Of a stretch of DNA of 64,000 nt, positions 52,600 through 61,269 are shown piece after piece. Each line of letters begins with the position of its first letter. Position 1 is the stretch's first letter. The notes below the pieces were generated by a model. That model made no database searches. It was not told the origin of the DNA and saw only the letters and a list, made by a program, of their open reading frames with translations. The translations under genes and the position numbers were made by a program. Source of the DNA: Saccharofermentans sp. (GTDB taxonomy: Bacteria; Bacillota; Clostridia; Saccharofermentanales; Saccharofermentanaceae); contig JAEFAV010000003.1 in the NCBI GenBank assembly GCA_016288885.1, positions 62,001 through 126,000 of the forward strand. Reading direction: 5' to 3'.

Positions 52600-53787
52600 A
52601 TGTTTTTTAAGAGCATAAGGAACTATGCAGTTAAGGCGATAGCGATGTTATGTGCGACCGTGATCAGCACGGGTCTTATAAGTTCGTATGTTCAGCCTGA
52701 AGAAGTATCTGCCGATGAAGGCATGTATGACTGCCTCTATGATCTCTTTAAAGACAGAAGCGGTGACCCCGACAACTTCATGTCACAGGAAGAATTAGTC
52801 CAAAAAGTTCTTGAAAACTGCGACAGGCTCAAATGGATAGACTATTCATACGGAGCACAGGAGAGCTATCTTGGATGTGACGGATTTGTCAGCCTGGTGT
52901 TCCGCCTTACGTTCGATACAGTTCATGATTTTGACCGAGACTTGGACAAATATTGGTGTTCATATGATTACCATGAAGAGCATATCGTTGCAGCAAGTCA
53001 TGTCGACAAGTACGAGATATTCAGACCCGGCGGAACTACGGTAACATGGCTATACCACAATTACGTTGATGAGCTGGTTGATGCACTTGATCACAGGGAA
53101 AATGTCGAGGGCATGGATAATGAAGACTGGATCGAATATCTTACTGCCATAGGCGCCCAACCCGGAGACATCCTATTCTGGGATGATGATAATAATGATA
53201 AGTATTGGAGCCATATCGGAATCTATTCAGGAATAGAAGACGGTATTGCCAGAATGTGGCATGCTTCTTCCATCAAAGGTCTGGTTATCAACCAGTGTCT
53301 GGAAGACATCACGATCGATACCCGTTATCTGGATTATGTAGCCGTGCTTCCGCTGACGGATCTTCCTGCAAAAGCAGGTCTTTGTGTTGATTCTGAAAGC
53401 AGTGACAAAGATTTCTCGTACTCATTTTATAACGATCCGGAGTGTGAGAACTGCATTGGCAGGATCAGCAGCAGCTGTGTTTTATCCGAACAGTCTTTCC
53501 TGGATGATTTTCCGGTATATCCCAACAATGACGAGAGTGCATATGAGAATAAACTGTTTTTCACAAGGGATATGTCTCCCTATAGTATTGATGGAGGAGA
53601 TAATGCATTAGCCGATCAGGAAGTCTATCAGCTGATAATAAGGATAGAACCTGAAGACGGGACCCGTGGAGTGCTTAAGTATGCTGTTTACGGCGTGGAT
53701 GATATCCGGTATTACGGAGGGGGCGAGATAACGGATTATGATTACTTTACGGGAGGACAGGTCATTCCCGTAATGGATTTCAGATAG
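52600..53787 (+). CDS. Secreted NlpC/P60-like hydrolase
   Basis: A 395-residue exported protein with a signal peptide (KAIAMLCATVISTGLISSY, cleavage probably after VSADE or nearby). The NlpC/P60-like core has the Cys in ESYLGCDGFVSLVFRLTF and the His in GDILFWDDDNNDKYWSHIGIYSG. It probably cuts peptidoglycan peptides. The C-terminal 140 residues are rich in acidic residues and lack a known domain. Confidence in the peptidase fold is moderate, since the sequence around the Cys is unusual. Confidence 0.7.
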   Translation: MFFKSIRNYAVKAIAMLCATVISTGLISSYVQPEEVSADEGMYDCLYDLFKDRSGDPDNFMSQEELVQKVLENCDRLKWIDYSYGAQESYLGCDGFVSLVFRLTFDTVHDFDRDLDKYWCSYDYHEEHIVAASHVDKYEIFRPGGTTVTWLYHNYVDELVDALDHRENVEGMDNEDWIEYLTAIGAQPGDILFWDDDNNDKYWSHIGIYSGIEDGIARMWHASSIKGLVINQCLEDITIDTRYLDYVAVLPLTDLPAKAGLCVDSESSDKDFSYSFYNDPECENCIGRISSSCVLSEQSFLDDFPVYPNNDESAYENKLFFTRDMSPYSIDGGDNALADQEVYQLIIRIEPEDGTRGVLKYAVYGVDDIRYYGGGEITDYDYFTGGQVIPVMDFR

Positions 53788-53810
53788 AATTGTCTTTTAT
53801 TTTGGTGAGG

Positions 53811-53836
53811 GCGGGGTAGTTTACCCCGCTTTTTTT
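53811..53836 (+). terminator. Terminator after the NlpC/P60-like gene
   Basis: GCGGGGTA-gtt-TACCCCGC followed by seven T residues; strong intrinsic terminator. Confidence 0.9.
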
Positions 53837-53870
53837 ATCATAAATTTGTAATTTTGTAGAAAACGCTTTT

Positions 53871-53876
53871 TATAAT
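53871..53876 (+). promoter_or_regulatory. -10 box of the GH3 gene
   Basis: TATAAT about 70 bases before the start; TTGTAA lies 19 bp upstream as a possible -35 box. Confidence 0.5.
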
Positions 53877-53943
53877 ATAATAGGCTGAGTTTAGCTGAAT
53901 ATATAGTCGGCTTCTGTCGGCAGCCGTACGGAAGGAGTACTTT

Positions 53944-56517
53944 ATGGATTTTCTCGCAAAGACCACCGATGCGATTACTGATTTGGAAATCAGACACTCT
54001 AATACTGTAAGAGAGCTTGCAAGTGAGTGTATGGTTTTGCTCGAGAATGACGGCACTCTGCCTCTTAAAAATCCCGGAAGAATCGCTCTGTACGGCAATG
54101 GTGCAAGACATACTGTAAAAGGCGGCGGCGGTTCCGGCGAAGTTAATACCAGAAACAATATCAATATCTGTGACGGCCTTGAAGATGCCGGTTTCGAGAT
54201 CGCTTCAAAAGGCTGGCTGGACAGGTATGATGAGATTTATGATTCAAGTCTTAAGTCCTATATGGATAAGGTTGAGAGCATTGCGAAGGAACGCGGTGTT
54301 CCTGCAACCAGCGTATATTTTGAGATGGCATTTGAAACTCCCAAGATGCCTTTGATCACTGAAGAGGATTTTTCGGAAGTCAGATGTGATACGGCGATCT
54401 TTGTCATCTCCCGTGATTCCACAGAAGGCAGGGACAGGACTCCTACCAAAGGCGACTATTATCTTACTGACGAAGAGAATGCCAATCTTGATTTCTTAGC
54501 TTATCATTTTGATAAGACTATCGTCCTGCTTAATGTCGGCGGCGTTATAGACATGTCCCAGCTTAAGCACCGCCGCGGTATCAGCTCGATACTGCTTGTC
54601 GGACAGGTCGGTAACCTTACGGGTTATATCGTTGCTGATTGTATTACGGGCAAGACCAATCCTTCCGGTAAGCTCGTTGACACCTGGGCAAGATCATATG
54701 AGGATTATCCTTGTGCCAATGAATTCTCAAGCCTTGACGGTAATACCGATGATGAGTTCTACAGAGAGGGAATCTATGTAGGATACAGATATTTTGATTC
54801 GTTCGGCATTTTGCCTTTATATCCCTTCGGTTATGGCAAATCATATACTACGTTCTCCCACGAAGTTCTGAGCATTACCCAGGAGGGTACGGAGATCAAA
54901 GTCTGGGTCAAAGTTACGAATACCGGAACCGAATATGCGGGAAAGCAGGTCATACAGGTTTATTTTTCCGCACCTGAAGGCAGTATCGACAGACCGTATC
55001 AGGAACTTGCCGGATATGCCAAGACAGATCTTATCTATCCCGGTGAGAGCATGAATCTTGAGGTGTCTTTCCCGATAGAGAATTTCTGCTGTTACGATGA
55101 TGAATATCCTGCCAAGGTAATCCCTGAAGGTGATTACATTATCAGGGTCGGCACCAGTTCACGCGAAACAAAGATCGAAGCTATACTGAGAGTTCCCGAG
55201 ACTGTCGTAAAAGAGAAATTTGACAGGTTGCTTGAAGATGACGCAAGGTATCTTTTCGAGGATATGAAGAATCCGGGAACGGGTAAAGAGGCACACAGGG
55301 CAGTCGAGGAAGCCCAGCTTGCAAATTGTGACAGAAGATATTCTCTTGATCTTTCACGTGTCAGACGAAGCATTATCAGATACAGAGGCGTAAGCGAGAC
55401 ACATCTTGATGAAAGACCGAATGAGAGACTTACTTTAGGTTCCGTAATCGGACGCAATGCCGGCGTTGCTGAATTTGTAGCTCAGTTCTCTTTGGAAGAG
55501 CTTTCTGAACTTATAGTCGGAAACTACATCAAGGATGGCTTTGAAGACATCGTATTCTCATCCGCCATGCATGTTCCGGGAGCTGCTGCTGAGACCACCT
55601 CACTCTTTGAGACAAAGAGAAGGCTTCCGCCGCTCGTCATGGCTGACGGCCCTGCAGGTTTAAGACTCCAGCCGCATTTCAAGGCAACAAAGAATGGCGA
55701 TCTTTTAAGAGGCGGAGAGACGTTCGGCCTTATCAAGAATCCTTTCCCGGAAGATACTCCTGCCGATGCGATCGATTACTATCAGTACTGCACGATGATA
55801 CCGGTTGCTACAGCGCTTGCCTCAAGCTGGAATCTTGATCTCATAGAACAGCTCGGCCGTTTGGTTGGCGAAGAGATGGAAGAATTCGGAGTACACCTTT
55901 GGCTTGCTCCGGGAATGAATATCCACAGAAATCCTTTGTGCGGAAGAAATTTCGAGTATTATTCGGAAGATCCGCTTGTAACCGGACTTTGTGCCGCTGC
56001 TGATACTAAGGGCGTGCAGTCTGTTGACGGCAAGGGCGTTACCATCAAGCATTTTGCTTGTAACAACCAGGAAGATAACAGAATGTTCAGTAATTCTCAT
56101 GTCTCGGTAAAAGCTTTGCGCGAGATTTATCTGAGAGGATTTGAAATAGCAGTCAAGCTTGCCCAGCCGTTCTGCGTAATGGCTTCATATAACCTTCTTA
56201 ACGGCATGCATACGGCAAACAATTACGAGCTGCTTCAAAATGTGCTCAGAGACGAATGGGATTACGAGGGTGCCGTCATGACAGACTGGTTCTCTTCATT
56301 TGAAGATGTCGAGTTCCTCGGATATGACGAGAAGAATCTTAAGTATCCGCCCGCATTCTCCAGATTGTGCGTATATGCCGGATGCGATATGCAGATGCCG
56401 GGATGCGCCAAAAATGCAAAAGATATCGTTACTGCAGTCAATACCGGAAGACTTCCATTAAGTGACGTTCAGAATGCCGCCATGAATGTTGTGCGTCTTG
56501 CGATCAAATGCCTGTAA
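53944..56517 (+). CDS. GH3 beta-glucosidase with swapped domain order
   Basis: An 857-residue GH3 enzyme in which the usual second domain comes first: residues about 20-260 (ECMVLLENDGTLPLKNPGRIALYG) with GGGGSGEV, then a fibronectin-III-like domain (about 290-400), then the (beta/alpha)8-type domain (about 500-857) with the nucleophile Asp781 in GAVMTDWFSSF and the GRNFEYYSEDPLVTG and KHFACNNQE motifs. This permuted order is known in rumen beta-glucosidases. No signal peptide, so it probably cleaves imported cello- or other beta-glucosides in the cytosol. GGAGT sets the start. Confidence 0.9.
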   Translation: MDFLAKTTDAITDLEIRHSNTVRELASECMVLLENDGTLPLKNPGRIALYGNGARHTVKGGGGSGEVNTRNNINICDGLEDAGFEIASKGWLDRYDEIYDSSLKSYMDKVESIAKERGVPATSVYFEMAFETPKMPLITEEDFSEVRCDTAIFVISRDSTEGRDRTPTKGDYYLTDEENANLDFLAYHFDKTIVLLNVGGVIDMSQLKHRRGISSILLVGQVGNLTGYIVADCITGKTNPSGKLVDTWARSYEDYPCANEFSSLDGNTDDEFYREGIYVGYRYFDSFGILPLYPFGYGKSYTTFSHEVLSITQEGTEIKVWVKVTNTGTEYAGKQVIQVYFSAPEGSIDRPYQELAGYAKTDLIYPGESMNLEVSFPIENFCCYDDEYPAKVIPEGDYIIRVGTSSRETKIEAILRVPETVVKEKFDRLLEDDARYLFEDMKNPGTGKEAHRAVEEAQLANCDRRYSLDLSRVRRSIIRYRGVSETHLDERPNERLTLGSVIGRNAGVAEFVAQFSLEELSELIVGNYIKDGFEDIVFSSAMHVPGAAAETTSLFETKRRLPPLVMADGPAGLRLQPHFKATKNGDLLRGGETFGLIKNPFPEDTPADAIDYYQYCTMIPVATALASSWNLDLIEQLGRLVGEEMEEFGVHLWLAPGMNIHRNPLCGRNFEYYSEDPLVTGLCAAADTKGVQSVDGKGVTIKHFACNNQEDNRMFSNSHVSVKALREIYLRGFEIAVKLAQPFCVMASYNLLNGMHTANNYELLQNVLRDEWDYEGAVMTDWFSSFEDVEFLGYDEKNLKYPPAFSRLCVYAGCDMQMPGCAKNAKDIVTAVNTGRLPLSDVQNAAMNVVRLAIKCL

Positions 56518-56529
56518 AACAGGAGATAG

Positions 56530-57906
56530 ATGAACGAAGTATTTGATTCGGAACATATAAACGTAGAGTACAGGAAGGACGATAATATCGTCCTTGTTGT
56601 ATTGAAGGGCAAAGTCATCAGAGATGACTTCAGGACTCCGATGATGCATGCGGCCGATATGGTCCTGAGACATTCTTGCAGGATCATGAGTGTTGATTTC
56701 AGAGCTGATCCCGTACTGAATGAGAATGACATCATCTGGAGTAAGAAAGTGCTTCTTTCCAATCTCAAAAAGAATGGCCTTGAGACTTTGATACTTATTG
56801 ACAGCAGTGGTCTGGAGATCGCCGGGAAGTGTGCTGATTTCTGTGAAGACAGATTTAAGACAATAGTATGCAAGAGTTATGAGGAAGGACTAAAGGCCGC
56901 TAATGCCGGATCATCATCAGATCCTGCCGCTGAACCTGGAGACAATGCCGGAAATGATGAGTTCGCTTCAATGACGCGTGAAGAGGCTCTGGAATACATG
57001 GGCCTTAAACCTGATGCCGACATAAAAGAGATAGATGACCGTTTCTGGCAGATGTCCAAGCATTACAGAGGCAAGGATGATCCGGAATCCGTTAAGAAGG
57101 AAGATGAGATATCCGCAATCTATGACATAGCTTCAGGAAGACGCGACAGAAGAAGGCAGGAACAGATCATGCATGATTCTGAACCGATGTACTTCGGAAG
57201 ATATAAGAGTGACTGGAAGAATATCATCCACTATAACTGGAAGAATGTCCTCCTTGGCATAGTCGTTGCTGTTTCTGCGATCCTTGTTATCGTGGGAGTG
57301 CTTACCAATACTAGAAGCGGTTGTTCGATTATTGTTTTCGGACACATGTATCTTGATGACACTTATATGCGTGAGGCGCTGGTAGCAAATAATATCAAAA
57401 GACCTTATATCGGAGTGGCTGATATCGTCGTTCCCAATGATCAGAACATTCCGATGCAGGAATACGGCAACGAGACGTTTAACGCGCTGTTTTACACTAA
57501 TCCGGATGTAATGATATCCGACAAGGAGTCTTACGGTTATTATTTCTCGACTTTCAAGGATTTAGGACCGCTTTATGACAGGATCATGGAAGGCTTGACA
57601 GAAGAAGCTAAAGCCGGTGTCGTTCCGGTCTACATGACGGAGCAGGAGGCTGTGGAATACACAAACCGGCTTTATATGGAAAATGGCATAGGAGATGAAG
57701 AGATAGAGGATCCCTCTGCATTTTCCGATGTGCCTGTTCTGATAGGAATAGAGATCACGGATCCCGAGATAGCAACGAAGCTTGGCGTGGAAGCAAAGTG
57801 GAAGTCCAGAACGACTACTCTTGTTTTCGGACAATGCATGAACAGTACGAATGATGATCAGACGGTACTGGTAATTACGACTATCATCAATGCGGCATTT
57901 GCTTAA
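56530..57906 (+). CDS. Membrane protein with STAS-like and J-like parts
   Basis: A 458-residue protein. Residues 1 to about 125 resemble a STAS/SpoIIAA-like fold (VEYRKDDNIVLVVLKGKVI; DSSGLEIAGK). Residues about 145-215 look like a J-domain remnant (MTREEALEYMGLKPDADIKEIDDRFWQMSKHYRGK) without the HPD motif. One membrane helix follows (about 240-262), and the last 195 residues would be outside. I know no family with this order; function unknown. It starts 12 bases after the GH3 gene and may be in its operon. Its stop overlaps the end of the convergent pseudouridine synthase. Confidence 0.65.
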   Translation: MNEVFDSEHINVEYRKDDNIVLVVLKGKVIRDDFRTPMMHAADMVLRHSCRIMSVDFRADPVLNENDIIWSKKVLLSNLKKNGLETLILIDSSGLEIAGKCADFCEDRFKTIVCKSYEEGLKAANAGSSSDPAAEPGDNAGNDEFASMTREEALEYMGLKPDADIKEIDDRFWQMSKHYRGKDDPESVKKEDEISAIYDIASGRRDRRRQEQIMHDSEPMYFGRYKSDWKNIIHYNWKNVLLGIVVAVSAILVIVGVLTNTRSGCSIIVFGHMYLDDTYMREALVANNIKRPYIGVADIVVPNDQNIPMQEYGNETFNALFYTNPDVMISDKESYGYYFSTFKDLGPLYDRIMEGLTEEAKAGVVPVYMTEQEAVEYTNRLYMENGIGDEEIEDPSAFSDVPVLIGIEITDPEIATKLGVEAKWKSRTTTLVFGQCMNSTNDDQTVLVITTIINAAFA

Positions 57907-58649
57907 TTGCCGCTCATTCCGGTCGCATCGAAAAGCAGTCTTAATTCGTCATCAGTAAGCGGTCTGAATCTGCCGCATGAATCAAGTTCCCGGCTTACTT
58001 TTACACCGGCCAGTTCTATTCTCCTGAGTGCTGCTACTTCCTTGTTGAAGTGTGCAAAAATTCTTCTGACTTCATGTGTCTTTCCCTCATGAAGAGTAAG
58101 GAGAGCCCTGCTTAATCCATCATCGGACGGATCTGTCATTTCCAATGCTGCCGGAGCTATCTGTTCGCTATAGCCTTTGTCACGGATGGTGAATCCGGAA
58201 ACTATGGTATTTATCTCATTTTCCGTCCAATCCTGTCCCGAAAATGTCGCCAGATAAGTTTTTGGGACTTCGTATCTCGGAGACTGAAGGCGGTGTGATA
58301 ATTCTCCGTCGTTGGTGATCAGGAGAAGACCTGAGGTGTGATAATCGAGTCTTCCGACGGGAGAGAGTTTTTTTGATTTCAGTTCTGAAGGTATGTAGTC
58401 TGCCACACAGGGTAAACGTTTATCTTCCATAGCCGTGAGAACTCCGTCAGGTTTATCAAGAAGATAGTAGAGATGTGTCTTGCAGTTTATCTCATGTCCG
58501 TCGATGAGTATGGAATCATCCTCAGTTACATGAAAGGCAGCATCGGTTATGACGGTCCCGTTAACGGTGACTCCGCCGTGATTTATCTTATCTCTGACCC
58601 GGGATCTGGTGCCTAAGCCGCTGTTTGCGAGTAATCTGTCAAGTCTCAT
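57903..58649 (-). CDS. rsuA: 16S rRNA pseudouridine synthase, RsuA family
   Basis: A 248-residue enzyme: an N-terminal S4 RNA-binding domain (MRLDRLLANSGLGTRSRVRDKINHGGVTVNG) and a catalytic domain with the family motif SPVGRLDYHTSGLLLITNDG, whose Asp attacks the uracil. The EGKTHEVRRIF motif comes later. It makes pseudouridine in 16S rRNA (position 516 in E. coli); RluB/RluF-type specificity cannot be excluded. It runs convergent to the STAS-like gene, with four shared bases. Confidence 0.87.
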   Translation of the reverse strand: MRLDRLLANSGLGTRSRVRDKINHGGVTVNGTVITDAAFHVTEDDSILIDGHEINCKTHLYYLLDKPDGVLTAMEDKRLPCVADYIPSELKSKKLSPVGRLDYHTSGLLLITNDGELSHRLQSPRYEVPKTYLATFSGQDWTENEINTIVSGFTIRDKGYSEQIAPAALEMTDPSDDGLSRALLTLHEGKTHEVRRIFAHFNKEVAALRRIELAGVKVSRELDSCGRFRPLTDDELRLLFDATGMSGN

Positions 58650-58702
58650 GGGTTTATTATACTCTTAATGTATAATTGAATAGAATTAAAGAGAGGTAAC
58701 CG

Positions 58703-59041
58703 ATGGAAATAATCAACATCGAACAGGGACATCCTACCGTACAGCAGGCTATGACCAAGCTCCAGAACGGAATATACAGGGCAAGGGCAACGGGTAAGCC
58801 CCTTGCCAAGATCATCCACGGTTACGGTTCATCAGGCACGGGCGGAGCGATCAAACAGGCCATAAGCTTAGAGCTCCGCAAATACATCTCCCGCGGCATG
58901 ATAAAGACATACTGCCCCGGAGAAGATTTCGGACCGTTTTCTTCTGCGGGACGTGAAATAAGCGCAAAGCATCCTGAAGCATCCAGGGACAGGGACTGGG
59001 GCTTGCAGAATGACGGTATTACCATAGTAATGTTCAAATGA
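58703..59041 (+). CDS. Small Smr-domain protein
   Basis: A 112-residue protein consisting mostly of an Smr (MutS2 C-terminal) domain, with the typical LAKIIHGYGSSGTGGAIKQAI loop and GPFSSAGR near the end. Smr domains bind and nick nucleic acids and act in ribosome-collision and recombination control in MutS2. GAGAGGTA precedes the start. Its stop overlaps the uracil-DNA glycosylase start, so the two are coupled, which fits a nucleic-acid maintenance role. Confidence 0.85.
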   Translation: MEIINIEQGHPTVQQAMTKLQNGIYRARATGKPLAKIIHGYGSSGTGGAIKQAISLELRKYISRGMIKTYCPGEDFGPFSSAGREISAKHPEASRDRDWGLQNDGITIVMFK

Positions 59042-59649
59042 GGGATCATATGGCAGACGATTTTGAGAACAAATGGGAGGCATTTGAAGCCAGATGCAAA
59101 GGATGCAGGAACTGCGGTCTTCGCGATGGGGCTGCAAATGTTGTTATCTACAGGGGAAGCAGAAAGGCTCCGCTCATGATAATCGGCGAGGCCCCGGGCG
59201 AGAATGAGGATATCCAGGGTCTGCCGTTTGTAGGGAGATCCGGCCAGCTCCTGCAAAACCTTCTTGGAAGCTATGGCTTTACGAATAATGATTATCACAT
59301 ATGCAACATAGCTAAATGCAGACCACCTCAGAACAGAAGGCCTACCCCCGAAGAGATCCATGCCTGCAAGCCTTTGCTCGCTGAGCAATTCATGCTTGTA
59401 AGGCCTAAAGTAATACTGCTCTGCGGTTCGACCGCTTATGAAGGTTTCTTCGGAACCAAGCCTGTTATGCATGATGTAAGAGGCCGTTTTATAGAAAAGA
59501 ACGGATATTTCATAATGACTACGTATCATCCTGCATATGCGCTGAGAAATCCCGCGAACAAAATGCCTATCTATGAGGACATGGGTAAAGTACGTCAGAA
59601 GTTGACGGAGCTGGGAGCAATGCCTCCGCTCGGTTCCGTAAAAGATTAA
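59038..59649 (+). CDS. Uracil-DNA glycosylase, family 4
   Basis: A 203-residue family-4 UDG with four cysteines for an iron-sulphur cluster (Cys20 and Cys23 in CKGCRNC, IAKCRPP, HACKP). The uracil pocket motif is GEAPGENEDIQGLPFVGRSGQLL and the C-terminal DNA motif is TYHPAYALRNP. It removes uracil from DNA at the start of base-excision repair. Either the ATG at 59038 (overlapping the Smr stop) or the one at 59050 with AGGGAT upstream could be used; I keep the first. Confidence 0.9.
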   Translation: MRDHMADDFENKWEAFEARCKGCRNCGLRDGAANVVIYRGSRKAPLMIIGEAPGENEDIQGLPFVGRSGQLLQNLLGSYGFTNNDYHICNIAKCRPPQNRRPTPEEIHACKPLLAEQFMLVRPKVILLCGSTAYEGFFGTKPVMHDVRGRFIEKNGYFIMTTYHPAYALRNPANKMPIYEDMGKVRQKLTELGAMPPLGSVKD

Positions 59650-59659
59650 ATATCTAATA

Positions 59660-59688
59660 TTGATTTTCGGAATATGCTTTGCTATAAT
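59660..59688 (+). promoter_or_regulatory. tRNA-Gln promoter
   Basis: TTGATT (59660-59665) and TATAAT (59683-59688) with a 17-bp spacer, 20 bases upstream of the tRNA. Confidence 0.8.
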
Positions 59689-59708
59689 TCGTGAGTTATA
59701 AAATGCAT

Positions 59709-59782
59709 TGCCGAATTGTGTAACGGTAGCACACCGGTCTCTGACACCGTTTGTCAAGGTTCGAATCCTTGTTCGGCAGCCA
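59709..59782 (+). tRNA. tRNA-Gln (anticodon CTG)
   Basis: A 74-base tRNA with encoded CCA. The 7-bp acceptor stem pairs TGCCGAA with TTCGGCA; the D stem is GTGT/GCAC with one wobble; the anticodon loop CTCTGAC gives CTG for CAG codons; the T stem is CAAGG/CCTTG with the TTCGAAT loop. The outermost anticodon-stem pair is a C-T mismatch. An own promoter and a strong terminator flank it. Confidence 0.92.
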
Positions 59783-59788
59783 ATATTC

Positions 59789-59824
59789 CCGTAGGTTTCC
59801 AATTGGAAATCTACGGTTTTTTTT
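59789..59824 (+). terminator. Terminator after tRNA-Gln
   Basis: CCGTAGGTTTCC-aatt-GGAAATCTACGG, a 12-bp stem with one wobble, followed by eight T residues. Confidence 0.92.
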
Positions 59825-59879
59825 CTTAGGATTATCTGATATATGTTATACTTTTTATGGATTAAGGGAGGAATAGCAT

Positions 59880-61175
59880 GTGTTTTACAATAAGGATAAT
59901 CCTCAGTGGAAGTTTAACGAAGAGCAGTATCTCAGTCAGGAAGAGTATTACAGGTTTGTCGATGAATATGATGAACTCTGCAGGAGCATGTTATCGGCAG
60001 ATATACGCGACTGGAATAATAAGCTATACGGCATAAAGGAGACCGGTACCCCCGAAGAACAGGAACGAAAGAAAAAGCAGGGTCTTATTTATGCCGGTAT
60101 CGCGATGATCGTTTTCGCGTCTCTTGTTGTTTCATTGATATTTAAACAGATCCTGATATTTGGTTTTATCGCATGTGCGGTCTTCCTGTACGTAGGAATC
60201 TCAATGATCGTTACGGGCAGTGGCGAGGCATTGGAATCTACCAGCAAAGCCATTATGAACAGGATAATCGGAGCCTGCATGTCGCTGGCTTCCGTCTCGA
60301 TCGCGCTTGTGCTCCTTTTCAGGTCACATTTTGAAGGTGCCGAATTATTTCTGCTGATCTTCGTCATTGTATTCGGATTGGCAGGTCTGGCCCTGGTCGT
60401 GATCACGATCATGAAGACTCTTTCGGACAAATATATCTATACCGAGGAAATCAATGCGACCTGTGCCGGATACGTACGATATGTTAACAGAGAGGAAGGC
60501 TCGAATAACAGAAGATTCACGTTTATCAACACATCCCCGTTATTCAGTTATTCATACGGCGGAGTACAGTATGAAGCCGTCTGGGATGAATTCGTATCCA
60601 AAAAGGATTCGGATATTGCTTTGGGTCAGACGGTGCCGATCCATGTCGATCCGAGACATCCGGAAAACATTGCCTCGCCAATAATGAAGCATCCGGGCGT
60701 AATAGTTTTTAAGATCTTTATGGGAGCTGCCTGCATTGCAGTGGCAGTCGGATTGGGATTATATCTTATGAGCGGTTCTGCAAAAACCATGACCGTGGAG
60801 ACTGAATGGAATCCTGTCATCGATAAGATAAACGGTGATGAGGAAAGCAAGCTCATTCAGGTAACGGATAATGATATTGAATCGTTGTATGTGGAAAAAC
60901 TGAACATTACTTCCGAATGGTATTATGAGATCGGCGTTGTTGCCACTAAAGAAGTTACCGCTGACGGAGAGGTAATCTCTTTTACGGATGAAGCATTCAA
61001 TAAGGTGATCTACGCTGATTTTAAGGCTCCTGAACCGGGAACAAAGCTGCTTTTATACTATACGGTCGAAGAAGAACGGCTTGAATATGGCAAAGGATAC
61101 AAGCACTCCTTTGCTTCCGGTGATCCGGACAGATTTGAATATGTCGGAACGCATGGCGCTTATATTAATAAATGA
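59880..61175 (+). CDS. Membrane protein with DUF3592-like region
   Basis: A 431-residue protein with two pairs of membrane helices (about 65-120 and 133-180), then an extracytoplasmic or cytoplasmic beta-rich part resembling DUF3592 (NATCAGYVRYVNREEGSN, PLFSYSYGGVQYEAV, GQTVPIHVDPRHPENIASP) and another helix at about 280. It begins with GTG after GGGAGG; the ATG two bases upstream opens a different frame that soon stops. Function unknown. Confidence 0.75.
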   Translation: MFYNKDNPQWKFNEEQYLSQEEYYRFVDEYDELCRSMLSADIRDWNNKLYGIKETGTPEEQERKKKQGLIYAGIAMIVFASLVVSLIFKQILIFGFIACAVFLYVGISMIVTGSGEALESTSKAIMNRIIGACMSLASVSIALVLLFRSHFEGAELFLLIFVIVFGLAGLALVVITIMKTLSDKYIYTEEINATCAGYVRYVNREEGSNNRRFTFINTSPLFSYSYGGVQYEAVWDEFVSKKDSDIALGQTVPIHVDPRHPENIASPIMKHPGVIVFKIFMGAACIAVAVGLGLYLMSGSAKTMTVETEWNPVIDKINGDEESKLIQVTDNDIESLYVEKLNITSEWYYEIGVVATKEVTADGEVISFTDEAFNKVIYADFKAPEPGTKLLLYYTVEEERLEYGKGYKHSFASGDPDRFEYVGTHGAYINK

Positions 61176-61224
61176 TAATAACAAACACTAATATAATTTG
61201 ATATTATTTGCCAATCCGTGATGT

Positions 61225-61230
61225 TATAAT
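61225..61230 (+). promoter_or_regulatory. -10 box of the GH9 gene
   Basis: TATAAT 40 bases before the chosen start; no good -35 box at the usual distance. Confidence 0.45.
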
Positions 61231-61269
61231 CGCTTTGTTATGAAGACAATCCATTTCGGAGGCAATGTT

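Noticed and set aside
58822-59802. 326-residue minus-strand ORF
   Set aside because: It is antisense to the Smr and uracil-DNA glycosylase genes and runs through the tRNA; no domain is recognisable, so it is a shadow.
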